A stretch of DNA of 34,902 bases, from the NCBI GenBank assembly GCA_020059605.1, contig JAGVBT010000029.1, forward strand, positions 1 through 34,902. Reading direction: 5' to 3'. Made by a program: the position numbers and the translations under genes. Under the pieces are notes generated by a model. It was not told the DNA's origin. It saw only the letters and a list, made by a program, of their open reading frames with translations, and made no database searches. Shown here one piece after another: positions 1-6,232 of this stretch. Every line of letters begins with the position of its first letter. Position 1 is the stretch's first letter. This stretch comes from Deltaproteobacteria bacterium. Its GTDB lineage: Bacteria; Desulfobacterota; BSN033; UBA1163.

Positions 1-177
1 AGGCCGGAAATGGTAGGCATTTGAAAACTTTAGCAAAACCAATCAAGAGAGTCAAAAGTCTTAAAAGTGGAGATATTTTATTTTCTATGATTCGTTAATT
101 ATTTTAATGGGTTAGGGTTGCCTGTTAATTAGGCAAAACGGTGAGGGCGGCTATTTTCAAGGGCAAGATGATCTATT

Positions 178-411
178 TCAACAACTATTAAACATCTTTT
201 GTGGATTGCGGGGTCTCTGGATTACTTTGCACACCAAATTTTGGTCTTGAACGATCCTGGGGTCAACGACAAGAGATCGCATGGCACTGGCGGCCGTTGT
301 CCTGTCAGTGCGGGTGGCAACCACCCTCCAGTAGACCGTCCCTCCTGATGGACCGGGAATCGATAAAACGTTTTTCCACAAATACCCTTCCCGTCCTGTT
401 CGGTGTCCCAA
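178..411 (-). pseudogene. Possible fragment of an Fn3/Ig-like surface protein
   Basis: This is an open minus-strand frame without a convincing start or ribosome site. A stretch around GGTVYWRVVATRTD followed by SLVV resembles the end of a fibronectin-III/Ig-like beta-sandwich repeat in secreted proteins. The match is from memory and short. It lies next to an intron reverse-transcriptase fragment in a stretch that otherwise looks like gene debris. It could equally be a chance frame. Bases 1-177 hold nothing I recognise; they are AT-rich. Confidence 0.2.
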
Positions 412-447
412 AAATTCCGACTCAAATTGAGGAGCAATTCAACTCAG

Positions 448-720
448 TCAGTTCACCTTCTTCGTTAGAATCCCTACCGTCAGCGCACCCAACGCCTGAG
501 GGACACTGCGCCTCGGCCTGAATCCGTACGAGAATCCGAGAAAATCCAGATCATAGATCACCCCCAACACCTCCGCCACCGCTCGCTGGACGATCTTATC
601 TTCCAGGGTCGGTATGCCGATTGGAGTTGTCCGCCCTCTCGCTTCGGTAGGCAGATATGGGATCTCCCGGTTCCCGTGTGAAGTGTGTCCGTACGTGCTG
701 CGGGGTCTCTGACCGCGCAG
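448..720 (-). pseudogene. Group II intron reverse transcriptase/maturase fragment
   Basis: The minus-strand frame ending at the stop at 448-450 reads GIPTLEDKIVQRAVAEVL, then an IYDLDFLGFSYGFRPRRS segment, then QALGALTVGILTKKVN. These are conserved blocks of the group II intron RT domain (LtrA family): the GIPT.EDKIVQRA block, the FLGFSYGFRP.RS block and the start of the block before the catalytic YADD region. Full proteins are about 400-600 residues; here about 80 remain. The frame stops right after KKVN, where WVLDADI would be expected. Upstream, YGHTSHGNREIP resembles the N-terminal leader of such ORFs and is joined almost directly to the RT blocks, implying an internal deletion. No YADD, maturase or HNH part and no intron domain V/VI was found nearby, so it is dead. 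Confidence 0.62.
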
Positions 721-747
721 GGTCGAAACGAGCCAGGCAGGAAATTT

Positions 748-1407
748 ATGGCTAAGGTCGTTATCGATGCCAACGTTATTGTCTCGGCCGCTTTCGGAGG
801 CAATCCCTTGAGAGCAGTGATGCGGGCTATGCAGGAAGACGAGGCTTATCTATCACAGGCAATCGAACGGGAACTGATAGGAATGGCAAACCAGGTCTCT
901 GTCTCGACGCGGGTGGTTCTGTCAAGAGATGCTAAGGATGATCATTATCTTGCCCTTTGCAAGGAAGTGGAAGCCGATTTTCTAATCACCGGAGACAAGG
1001 ACCTGCTGAGTATTCCGCCGGAGGCACTTGAGGAAAACAGGATCCCCTGGCGAATCCTCACCCCCCCAAGAATTCGTGGAGAGGGTTTAGCGGAGTATGA
1101 GGAAGCTGGGAATTACGAGCGACTGTTTGAGGAAGACTTACCGTTGCTTCGAGAAGAAGGTTTCGATGCAAAATTAGCCGGTACTCGGTTGCTAGGCCGC
1201 GGCATGACAAAAATATCCGATCTAAAAACATTCCTAATGATCAAAGAAATTTTGGATGATGAAACTGAGGAGATGAGTCAATATAAATTAGCTACAGATA
1301 TGATTAGGGAAACCGGCATGTCCGATACAAGGTTTGATGAAATACTCCTTCAATTAGAAAAGCTAAAGCGAGGATTCATTGAGATAGACAAGAATAATTT
1401 TGAGTAA
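748..1407 (+). CDS. Chimeric protein: shortened PIN domain plus unknown C-terminal domain
   Basis: The product is 219 residues. I start at the ATG at 748 because the PIN signature follows at once (VVIDANVIVSAAFGG); frame upstream of it runs into the intron-RT debris. Residues 1-95 match the PIN_3/COG1569 type of toxin ribonuclease. The N-terminal metal-binding Asp is in VIDAN, and the C-terminal block is DAKDDHYLALC followed by DFLITGDKDLLSI. Compared with the family's usual length, about 40 residues between AIERELIGM and the DAKDD block are missing. That section normally contributes a catalytic acid, so nuclease activity is doubtful. Residues 110-219 are an added domain (LPLLREEGFDAKLAGTRLLG, then an acidic helical stretch ending LEKLKRGFIEI). 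From memory it resembles the C-terminal part of some predicted nucleotidyltransferases near toxin-antitoxin genes. That part is more AT-rich than the PIN part, which supports a fusion. No antitoxin lies next to it. Confidence 0.6.
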   Translation: MAKVVIDANVIVSAAFGGNPLRAVMRAMQEDEAYLSQAIERELIGMANQVSVSTRVVLSRDAKDDHYLALCKEVEADFLITGDKDLLSIPPEALEENRIPWRILTPPRIRGEGLAEYEEAGNYERLFEEDLPLLREEGFDAKLAGTRLLGRGMTKISDLKTFLMIKEILDDETEEMSQYKLATDMIRETGMSDTRFDEILLQLEKLKRGFIEIDKNNFE

Positions 1408-1420
1408 CCAATATGAGAAT

Positions 1421-1502
1421 TGGTGCCGGAGGTCGGAATCCCTTCGATTCACTCAGAACAGGCTCCCCGACACGGGGTGGAAGCCCCGCGGGATTTTGAG
1501 TC
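1421..1502 (-). pseudogene. Decayed partial tRNA-Leu copy (possible attachment-site scar)
   Basis: Bases 1421-1440 are identical to 3827-3846, the CCA end, acceptor strand and part of the T arm of the intact tRNA-Leu. Bases about 1485-1502 repeat the anticodon-arm part of the same gene, CCGCGGGATTTTGAGTC, in the same order and orientation. The middle is unrelated and about 20 bases longer than in the intact gene. The 5' half (D arm and 5' acceptor strand) is absent. It cannot fold as a tRNA. A 3'-half copy in the same orientation is what integration into a tRNA gene leaves behind. Confidence 0.6.
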
Positions 1503-1698
1503 AATACCCTAACCTCAGGCGATTTCCCATCAATTTTAAATACTTATAAATCAGGCACTTAAAGAAACCAATTTGGATTAGCTTGGCTTAATTTGGATTA
1601 TTTTCGGTTAGCACGGTTACACTTTGGTTACACCTTAATATATAAAAGTATTTTAAAAACGGCTCTTTGATTAAAACATGTCTGGGGAGAAAGGAGAT

Positions 1699-1927
1699 AT
1701 GACCATGGGAAAGAAGACGACCTTCCCGGATAATTTCGGCCAAAAGATAACTCCTTTCCATTGGTTTTGTCCTTGACCAGAAGTTCGATCTCATAAACCA
1801 GGAGGCCATGGAGGAAGCAGACCTTATCTGGGACAGGATAAAGGAAGAAGATTGGTTCTTTGTTTATCCAGGGGAGATTAGATTCGAAACTTGTCTCCGA
1901 ATGCACCGACTTCCTCTCCCCGGTTAA
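1699..1927 (+). pseudogene. Frameshifted small ORF of unknown function
   Basis: A good ribosome site (AAGGAGAT) precedes an ATG at 1699 that opens MTMGKKTTFPDNFGQKITPF and stops at 1774-1776. A second frame, open from 1751 to the stop at 1925-1927, encodes LDQKFDLINQEAMEEAD followed by LIWDRIKEEDWFFVYPGEIRF, which looks like real protein. The two overlap near 1755-1775, so one insertion or deletion would join them into a protein of about 75 residues. I do not recognise the family. Sequencing error is an alternative explanation. Confidence 0.33.
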
Positions 1928-2075
1928 TCGCTTTGATCCATTTGGCTACGGCTTGGCATGGGTTCTTTAAATCAGTGGGCATAATCACCCTTCTTATGGG
2001 CTTTCTTCCACTTCGTAAGTGGAAAAAGGGGGGTAGAATTTTCCTCCAGATGTCCTCTTTTCACCCTCCCTGCAA

Positions 2076-2453
2076 TCATGCAGCTTTTTTGAGAGTCCGA
2101 TAGGGCTGTATTAAAACCTCTGCCGGGATGCCGAATCCTTTATGAAGGTTGCGGATCATCTCCATGGTAAGGGGCCTTTTCCTGTTTAATACTTCCGACA
2201 CTCTGGCACGGCTTCCGATACAGCGTTCAAGGTCGCGCCGGGTTAATCCTCTGCTCTCGACGTAATACAGGATCGCTTCAATCGGGTCGGGTAATGGAAT
2301 ATGGAAGTGTTTTTCCTCATATGCTTCGACCAGCGCGGTCATTACCTCAAGTCGGTCTCCTGCCCGTGTACCGGGAGAGGCATCAAAAAGGCGCTCGATC
2401 TCTTTAAGAGCCTCCTGGTAATCTGCTTCTGTTTTTATAGGTTTGATCCTCAT
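2076..2453 (-). CDS. higA: HigA-like antitoxin (XRE family helix-turn-helix)
   Basis: The product is about 125 residues and the second gene of a toxin-first pair. It binds and neutralises HigB and represses the shared promoter. The N-terminus (MRIKPIKTEADYQEALKEIE) is the usual HigA opening. The C-terminal half carries the Cro/C1 helix-turn-helix (SRGLTRRDLERCIGSRARVS, then EVLNRKRPLT). I choose the ATG at 2453 rather than one five codons upstream because GGAGGA lies seven bases before it; the upstream ATG directly abuts the higB stop and overlaps that ribosome site. The two genes are therefore translationally close. The gene ends in KKAA with no clear terminator beyond it. Confidence 0.88.
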   Translation of the reverse strand: MRIKPIKTEADYQEALKEIERLFDASPGTRAGDRLEVMTALVEAYEEKHFHIPLPDPIEAILYYVESRGLTRRDLERCIGSRARVSEVLNRKRPLTMEMIRNLHKGFGIPAEVLIQPYRTLKKAA

Positions 2454-2468
2454 GGCGAATTCCTCCAT

Positions 2469-2762
2469 TTAAATTACGGATGCATCAATGCGTTCATACT
2501 CCTGATGTGTGCCCACGAAACGGATAGTTACGATACCGTACTCGTACCGTATGGCAACGACCAACCTGTACTTGATCCCCTTAATATTGATAACGGCCCG
2601 ATTGTTTGCGATGACACTGGCATTGCGATAGACTTCTTTAATATCCGCTGGAGACTTCCATAAGGCCTGCTTGGTGTCTATATACCAGGCTTGTAGCGGT
2701 TGCCGGGCATCCGGATGTCGGTCCCAAAATTCTTTAAGGGTTTTCCGGGAAATAATCCGCAT
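2469..2762 (-). CDS. higB: HigB-like toxin (mRNA interferase)
   Basis: The product is 97 residues. HigB is a RelE-superfamily ribosome-dependent mRNA endonuclease. MRIISRKTLKEFWDRHPDAR, then LQAWYIDTKQALWKSPADIK, and INIKGIKYRLVVAIRYEYGI with FVGTHQEYERID at the end, are family landmarks; length is normal. The toxin precedes its antitoxin, the order typical of higBA and the reverse of relBE. The promoter -10 lies only five bases before the ATG, so the message appears to be leaderless. The start is supported because MRIISR is the conserved family N-terminus. Nothing suggests inactivation. Confidence 0.88.
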   Translation of the reverse strand: MRIISRKTLKEFWDRHPDARQPLQAWYIDTKQALWKSPADIKEVYRNASVIANNRAVINIKGIKYRLVVAIRYEYGIVTIRFVGTHQEYERIDASVI

Positions 2763-2767
2763 GACCT

Positions 2768-2796
2768 ATTATAATATGATCCCATCTTGGGAACAA
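2768..2796 (-). promoter_or_regulatory. higBA promoter, probably leaderless
   Basis: On the minus strand TTGTTC (2796-2791), a 17-base spacer and a perfect TATAAT (2773-2768) precede higB. Only five bases separate the -10 from the start codon, so transcription should begin at or next to the A of ATG. The AT-rich palindrome TATTATAATA covers the -10 and is a plausible HigA operator. Bases 2797-3065 hold no gene I recognise; an open plus-strand frame there lacks recognisable motifs. Confidence 0.6.
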
Positions 2797-3065
2797 GTAT
2801 TATTTTTTTCCATAAGAACGCAAGTTGAGGGCATTGATGAAAATCGATACATTGCGGAGGAAATGAATCGTAATAAAGGAATGATATGCTCTGCTGTGAG
2901 GTTATTGAAGCAGAAGGAAAGGGTGAAACAGGTTGTCCGACTGATTACGAGAAGGAGGGTGTCGGAATTTCTTGCAAAAGTATGTAGCTTTTTCCAATTG
3001 CTGAGATTGCGACGCACTTCGGAGTCAGTGCCTCAGCCATAGTAAAATCGGCCCAAAAGAGAGAA

Positions 3066-3272
3066 TCAGAAATTTAAGAATTCACAGAATTCAGCAACGT
3101 CCCCTTCATTCCCCTTGAGGGCTTTCTCCGCCAGACTGGATACCTTGCTACTGAGCCTGCCGTAAGAAAGGGGAAACACCTGTGCCTCGGGATCGTCCGC
3201 GTCAGGGTGGTCGGCCAACCACTCACTCAGATATTCATTACAGGGCAGATGAAAGAATTTGCGGATCAGATA
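3066..3272 (-). pseudogene. Probable tyrosine recombinase (integrase) fragment
   Basis: An open minus-strand frame with no start codon, beginning right after a stop at 3273-3275, encodes LPCNEYLSEWLADHPDADDP, then EAQVFPLSYGRLSSKVSSLA, then EKALKG. It resembles, from memory, the region after the first catalytic Arg in archaeal-type and related tyrosine recombinases, where a YL.EWL..HP..DDPEAP.F motif precedes LSY..L...L..LAK.AGI. The catalytic Arg, the His-x-x-Arg box and the Tyr are all missing. Location inside a tRNA-bracketed segment fits. The match is short and needs a profile search. Confidence 0.4.
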
Positions 3273-3336
3273 TCAGACAAGATGCCTGAGCTATCTTGAA
3301 TTATTTTAGAGGGCGAAATTGATACCGGATTTTGAA

Positions 3337-3570
3337 TTACAACAATCTCTTTAGTTCCTCAACGGAAATATCCACATCCTTCAAGATTTTTCTTAAGAGA
3401 CCTCTGCCAATGTCTTTGCCTTTGTGAATGGGAACGGTTGTCTTTCGGCCATCTGGGTGCTTGTAACGAAAGTGGCTGCCTCTGGATTTCCGGGAACAAA
3501 AAAAGCCCATTTTCTCCAGGGCTTTGATCAATTCCTCCGGTTTCAGGATAGGCAATTTCTCGTCACTCAT
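3337..3570 (-). CDS. hicA: HicA toxin (mRNA interferase)
   Basis: The product is 77 residues with the double-stranded-RNA-binding-like fold of HicA toxins, which cleave mRNA and tmRNA independently of the ribosome. The signature is SRKSRGSHFRYKHPDGRKTT, with the catalytic His in GSH (about residue 33), followed by VPIHKGKDIGRGLLRKIL, then DVDISVEEL. Length is usual. Its start overlaps the hicB stop by four bases (ATGA), so the two are translationally coupled. Antitoxin-first order is one of the two orders known for hic loci. Confidence 0.9.
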   Translation of the reverse strand: MSDEKLPILKPEELIKALEKMGFFCSRKSRGSHFRYKHPDGRKTTVPIHKGKDIGRGLLRKILKDVDISVEELKRLL

Positions 3571-3800
3571 ATCGTGACTTCAATCCATTTGAGTCCGATC
3601 ACTTCAGGGTGTTTCAAATCAACTTTTTTCTTCTCTTTTTTCAGTTCCTCAAGGCACATCTGGATCACATCTTTTATATTCCGCATGGCCTCTTCATAAG
3701 TGTCTCCCTGGGTATAACAGCCCTCCAACGCAGGACAGCTTGCAACATAGACCCCATCCTCGTCCTGCTCTATGACGACCTGAAGGAGATGTTTCTTCAT
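3567..3800 (-). CDS. hicB: HicB-like antitoxin
   Basis: The product is 77 residues. MKKHLLQVVIEQDEDGVYVA, then SCPALEGCYTQGDTYEEAMR, then NIKDVIQMCLEEL is the partially degraded RNase H-like fold of HicB antitoxins, which block the HicA active site. It lacks a separate C-terminal helix-turn-helix or ribbon-helix-helix, so autoregulation by this protein is uncertain. The gene starts 26 bases beyond the 3' end of tRNA-Leu on the same strand and has no evident promoter of its own. It is therefore probably read from the tRNA promoter. Confidence 0.85.
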   Translation of the reverse strand: MKKHLLQVVIEQDEDGVYVASCPALEGCYTQGDTYEEAMRNIKDVIQMCLEELKKEKKKVDLKHPEVIGLKWIEVTI

Positions 3801-3826
3801 ACTGATCCCGCCTTATCAGAAAAAAC

Positions 3827-3914
3827 TGGTGCCGGAGGTCGGAATCGAACCGACATGGGCTTGCGGCCCGCGGGATTTTGAGTCCCGTGCGTCTACCAGT
3901 TTCACCACTCCGGC
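3827..3914 (-). tRNA. tRNA-Leu (CAA)
   Basis: This is an 88-base class II tRNA on the minus strand with encoded CCA. The acceptor GCCGGAG pairs with CTCCGGC. The anticodon stem CGGGA/TCCCG encloses the loop CTCAAAA, giving anticodon CAA. A long variable arm (GCGGGCCGCAAGCCC) follows, then the T arm GTCGG-TTCGATT-CCGAC. Its 3' half is the apparent target of the 2.4 kb insertion to its left. Confidence 0.95.
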
Positions 3915-3923
3915 ACAGAGATT

Positions 3924-3952
3924 AATATAAGAAAAAGCATCCCCCCTGTCAA
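3924..3952 (-). promoter_or_regulatory. tRNA-Leu (and probably hicBA) promoter
   Basis: TTGACA (3952-3947), a 17-base spacer and TATATT (3929-3924) lie 10 bases before the mature tRNA 5' end. Only one -10 base departs from the sigma-70 consensus. It stands back to back with the promoter of the tRNA-Ala region. Confidence 0.7.
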
Positions 3953-3965
3953 ATAAAAATTGGAT

Positions 3966-3994
3966 TTGACAACCTGATTAGCCCCGTGTTATTT
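3966..3994 (+). promoter_or_regulatory. Putative promoter of the tRNA-Ala region
   Basis: A perfect TTGACA (3966-3971) is followed after 17 bases by TTATTT (3989-3994), a weak -10, within a T-rich run. It lies just upstream of the decayed tRNA-Ala. No better promoter is visible between the decayed and intact copies. Confidence 0.42.
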
Positions 3995-4015
3995 TTTTAT
4001 AGATTTTTTACAGGT

Positions 4016-4063
4016 GGGGCTGTAGCTCAGCTGGGAGAGCGGTCGGATCGACAGGTCGACGGT
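4016..4063 (+). pseudogene. Decayed tRNA-Ala copy
   Basis: Bases 4010-4041 are identical to 4148-4179, covering six leader bases plus the acceptor 5' strand and D arm of the intact tRNA-Ala. AGGTCGACGGT (4053-4063) repeats the start of its variable/T region. The anticodon stem-loop is replaced by a shorter unrelated stretch, and the T loop, acceptor 3' strand and CCA are missing, so no tRNA can form. The precursor of the intact tRNA probably carries this as a 5' leader. Confidence 0.72.
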
Positions 4064-4153
4064 CAGGATTCGCTAAAATCCTTCATGAGGAGTACCTAAC
4101 TCTCTTTGGGGGTTAACGTTCTTTAGGTTTTTTAATTAGATTTCAAAACAGGT

Positions 4154-4229
<76 letters not shown>

Positions 4230-4280
4230 ATTCATTTTTTCATAATCGAAGTGATATAAGCATTGAAAAATCTCGTCTTG

Positions 4281-4332
4281 CCCCTCCCGTGGTCGGGCCT
4301 TTTCAACTTGGCCAAAGAGGGGTAATTTTTTT
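4281..4332 (+). terminator. Probable terminator after tRNA-Ala
   Basis: CCCCTC (4281-4286) pairs with GAGGGG (4317-4322), followed by TAA and a run of seven T. Smaller hairpins (CCCG/CGGG and GGCC/GGCC) lie inside the loop. It sits about 50 bases past the tRNA. Confidence 0.5.
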
Positions 4333-4356
4333 CTGCCACAGGAAGGAGAAATATTC

Positions 4357-5109
4357 CTGGCACCTCAAGAAAAAGTCCAAAAAGCCTCCGGAGAGTCTTT
4401 TTATTGGGACCGGCTATTTCAGCTTCCTCCGGAGGACGTCTGTCACCGTGCGGGAGCGAGCCGCTTGCCTTCCAGGGAAGGTTTTCTCCTTCTGGTCTAT
4501 CATCTCAGGTATTTGATTGTTCCGGAAGCCAGAAAGATATTGAGGGTGGAGGAAAATGATCAAACCATTGAGGAAGACCTCCATCCTTTTTTTACTCTCA
4601 TGGTCCTCGTCTACCTGACGGGAGCCAAAGAGATCAAACCGGAACACAAATGGGTCAGTGAAAAGGATCTCAAGGGAGGATTCAGTTTTTTCCAGGGTCC
4701 TCATAGCCTCCAGGTCAGGGAGCTGGAGAGTCTCTACGGAAAGAACCCGGAGGCGTTTCTGAATGCGGGCAGAAAATTGGGTGGGAAAGAGGTCCTATAT
4801 GGAAATAAGGCATTTACCCTAAACGTGTTTCCCAGAATACCTCTCGCCTACCTTCTCTGGGAAGGAGATGAGGAGTTTCCTCCGAAGATACGGGTTCTGT
4901 TCGATTCGACGATCCAGTCGCACCTTCCTCTTGATGTGATCTGGTGCATGGTCGCTGAAACGAGCCGCCGCCTGGCCGAACTACCCATGAGTTCGCAGTT
5001 GAAAGTTCGCCTGCCCGCCGCACAAGGCTTTGGCAGGCGGGGCGTTCGGAGTTCAAACCTTAATAACTTGAAAAATTGCCATTCGGAATCGGATATGCCA
5101 AATTTCTAA
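4357..5109 (+). CDS. DUF3786 domain protein with altered C-terminus
   Basis: This is a DUF3786 family protein of unknown function, common in anaerobic Deltaproteobacteria. Typical features are FYWDRLFQLPPEDVCHRAGA near the start, ILRVEEN, DLHPFFTLMVLVYLTGAKEI, KWVSEKDLKGG.SFFQGPH, then a FPRIPLAYLLWEGDEEFPPK block, IRVLFD and HLPLDVIW. No in-frame ATG or GTG precedes the conserved N-terminus. I place the start at CTG 4357, eight bases after AAGGAG; TTG 4465 would cut off family sequence. The open frame reaches back to 4267 without a better start. After residue about 210 (RRLAEL) the family sequence ends, and the last 40 codons run through a palindromic repeat and low-complexity intergenic-type DNA. 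The original stop seems to have been lost. Confidence 0.72.
   Translation: MAPQEKVQKASGESFYWDRLFQLPPEDVCHRAGASRLPSREGFLLLVYHLRYLIVPEARKILRVEENDQTIEEDLHPFFTLMVLVYLTGAKEIKPEHKWVSEKDLKGGFSFFQGPHSLQVRELESLYGKNPEAFLNAGRKLGGKEVLYGNKAFTLNVFPRIPLAYLLWEGDEEFPPKIRVLFDSTIQSHLPLDVIWCMVAETSRRLAELPMSSQLKVRLPAAQGFGRRGVRSSNLNNLKNCHSESDMPNF
5008..5039. repeat. Palindromic repeat inside the DUF3786 reading frame
   Basis: CGCCTGCC (5008-5015) and GGCAGGCG (5032-5039) form a perfect eight-base stem around a 16-base loop. Flanking AGTTCGCAGTTGAAAGTTCG and CGTTCGGAGTTC resemble the AGTTCGGAG-type spacer repeat at 26035-26105. Confidence 0.6.
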
Positions 5110-5196
5110 TTCAGAAACGATCTCCCGGAGGAAGGTTGATTCCTGCACGGATTCGTGTTAACGGGAATTTCTGGAAGGTAAGAAGAGATCTGGAAG

Positions 5197-6042
5197 ATGA
5201 TTGAGAAGAACATTCTACCCAAAAGACCACTGGGAAAGACCGGGGAGGAAATCTCCATCCTTGGACTGGGTGGAGAAGGAATCCTCAGGACATATGACCA
5301 GGAGGAAGAAGCCATCCCCCTGATTCACCGTGCCCTTGATCTGGGAATCACCTACTTCGAATCGGCCCGGGCCTATTCAAGCAGCGAATCCTATTACGGC
5401 CAGGCCCTTCAAGAAAGGCGGAGGGAAATCTTCCTCGCCAGCAAATCACACGAACGGACCGGAGACGGGGCGTTAAAACATCTGGAGGCCACTTTAAAAA
5501 ATATGAAAACCGATTTTCTTGACCTCTGGATGGTTCACGATGTGAGATCTCCAAAGGATTTGGAACAGATTTTTGCGCCGGGAGGGGCGATCAAAGCCTT
5601 TGAGGCCGCCAAAGGAAATAAGATGGTCCGATTGATCGGAATTTCCGGGCATCGAAATCCGACCATACTCTCGCGGGCCATTGATCTTTTTCCCTTCGAT
5701 GTGATGCTCATGCCCGTCAATCCGGCGGAACCCCATTACTGGTCTTTTCTCGAAGACGTTCTTCCAAAAGCTGTGAAGAAAGGGATGGGAATCCTGGGGA
5801 TGAAAACCCTTTCCCGAGGGGTCTCCGTTAAGATCTTCGGGGATGAGTCGGTTGAAAGTTTTCTCCGTTTTACCCTGACCCAACCGATTTCAGCCGCCGT
5901 GGTGGGTTGTGATACCATCGATCAACTGGAGGTCAATGCCGGGATCGCACGGGCCTTTCAACCGATGGCCCTCCAGGATCAGACTGTACTCGTCAACAAG
6001 GTTAAGTCCTATGCCCGCGAGATGATGTATTACAAATTATAG
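5197..6042 (+). CDS. Aldo/keto reductase family protein
   Basis: The product is 281 residues, a TIM-barrel NAD(P)H-dependent oxidoreductase. RPLGKTGEEISILGLGG is the usual opening. The tetrad positions are Glu55 and Tyr60 in YFESARAY, Lys83 in LASKSHER and His114 in MVHDV. The first position is normally Asp, here Glu. The C-terminal part (ILGMKTLSRGV, then TQPISAAVVGCDTIDQLEVN) is the cofactor-binding end. No C-terminal ferredoxin domain or Cys cluster is present, unlike many anaerobe relatives. The substrate is unknown. AAGAAGAGA precedes the ATG. It stands alone between DUF3786 and a convergent gene. Confidence 0.87.
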   Translation: MIEKNILPKRPLGKTGEEISILGLGGEGILRTYDQEEEAIPLIHRALDLGITYFESARAYSSSESYYGQALQERRREIFLASKSHERTGDGALKHLEATLKNMKTDFLDLWMVHDVRSPKDLEQIFAPGGAIKAFEAAKGNKMVRLIGISGHRNPTILSRAIDLFPFDVMLMPVNPAEPHYWSFLEDVLPKAVKKGMGILGMKTLSRGVSVKIFGDESVESFLRFTLTQPISAAVVGCDTIDQLEVNAGIARAFQPMALQDQTVLVNKVKSYAREMMYYKL

Positions 6043-6232
6043 GAATACGGCCGTAGGCGGACGATTTGGAAAGTATGGAGAGCAGAAGAGAATTGTAACA
6101 ATCACCAAACATCAAATTCCAAACACCAAATAATAACGAATCATCAATTTTCTAATGATGCCGTTGTTTGATTATTGGAATTTGGAATTTATTTGGATAT
6201 TGGAACTTGGTTATTGATGGATTGTGTCTCCA
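6043..6232. repeat. Repeat-rich convergent gap
   Basis: AT-rich DNA between two convergent genes holds repeated and inverted copies of CAAATTCCAAACACC and TTGGAATTTGGAATTTATTT, plus a short TCAT/ATGA hairpin near 6140-6158. No coding frame is credible. It may end transcription from both sides. Confidence 0.45.

Larger units (their letters stand above)
1421..3826. mobile_element. Candidate remnant of an element integrated at tRNA-Leu
   Basis: The segment is bounded on the right by intact tRNA-Leu(CAA) and on the left by a decayed copy of its 3' half in the same orientation, the arrangement left by site-specific integration into a tRNA 3' end. Between the two lie a frameshifted small ORF, higBA, a probable tyrosine-recombinase fragment and hicBA, with AT-rich spacers. 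No complete integrase, replication or transfer gene is present, so if this was an element it is now immobile. Bases 1503-1698 and 1928-2075 hold no gene I recognise. Confidence 0.4.

Noticed and set aside
1421-1502. Functional unusual tRNA such as tRNA-Sec
   Set aside because: There is no 5' acceptor strand or D arm; the bases align to the 3' half of the neighbouring tRNA-Leu.
2671-3042. Plus-strand frame across the higB promoter
   Set aside because: It overlaps higB and its promoter antisense and has no recognisable motif or ribosome site.
3060-3330. Third intact toxin-antitoxin gene
   Set aside because: The only protein-like frame lacks a start codon and looks like a recombinase fragment.
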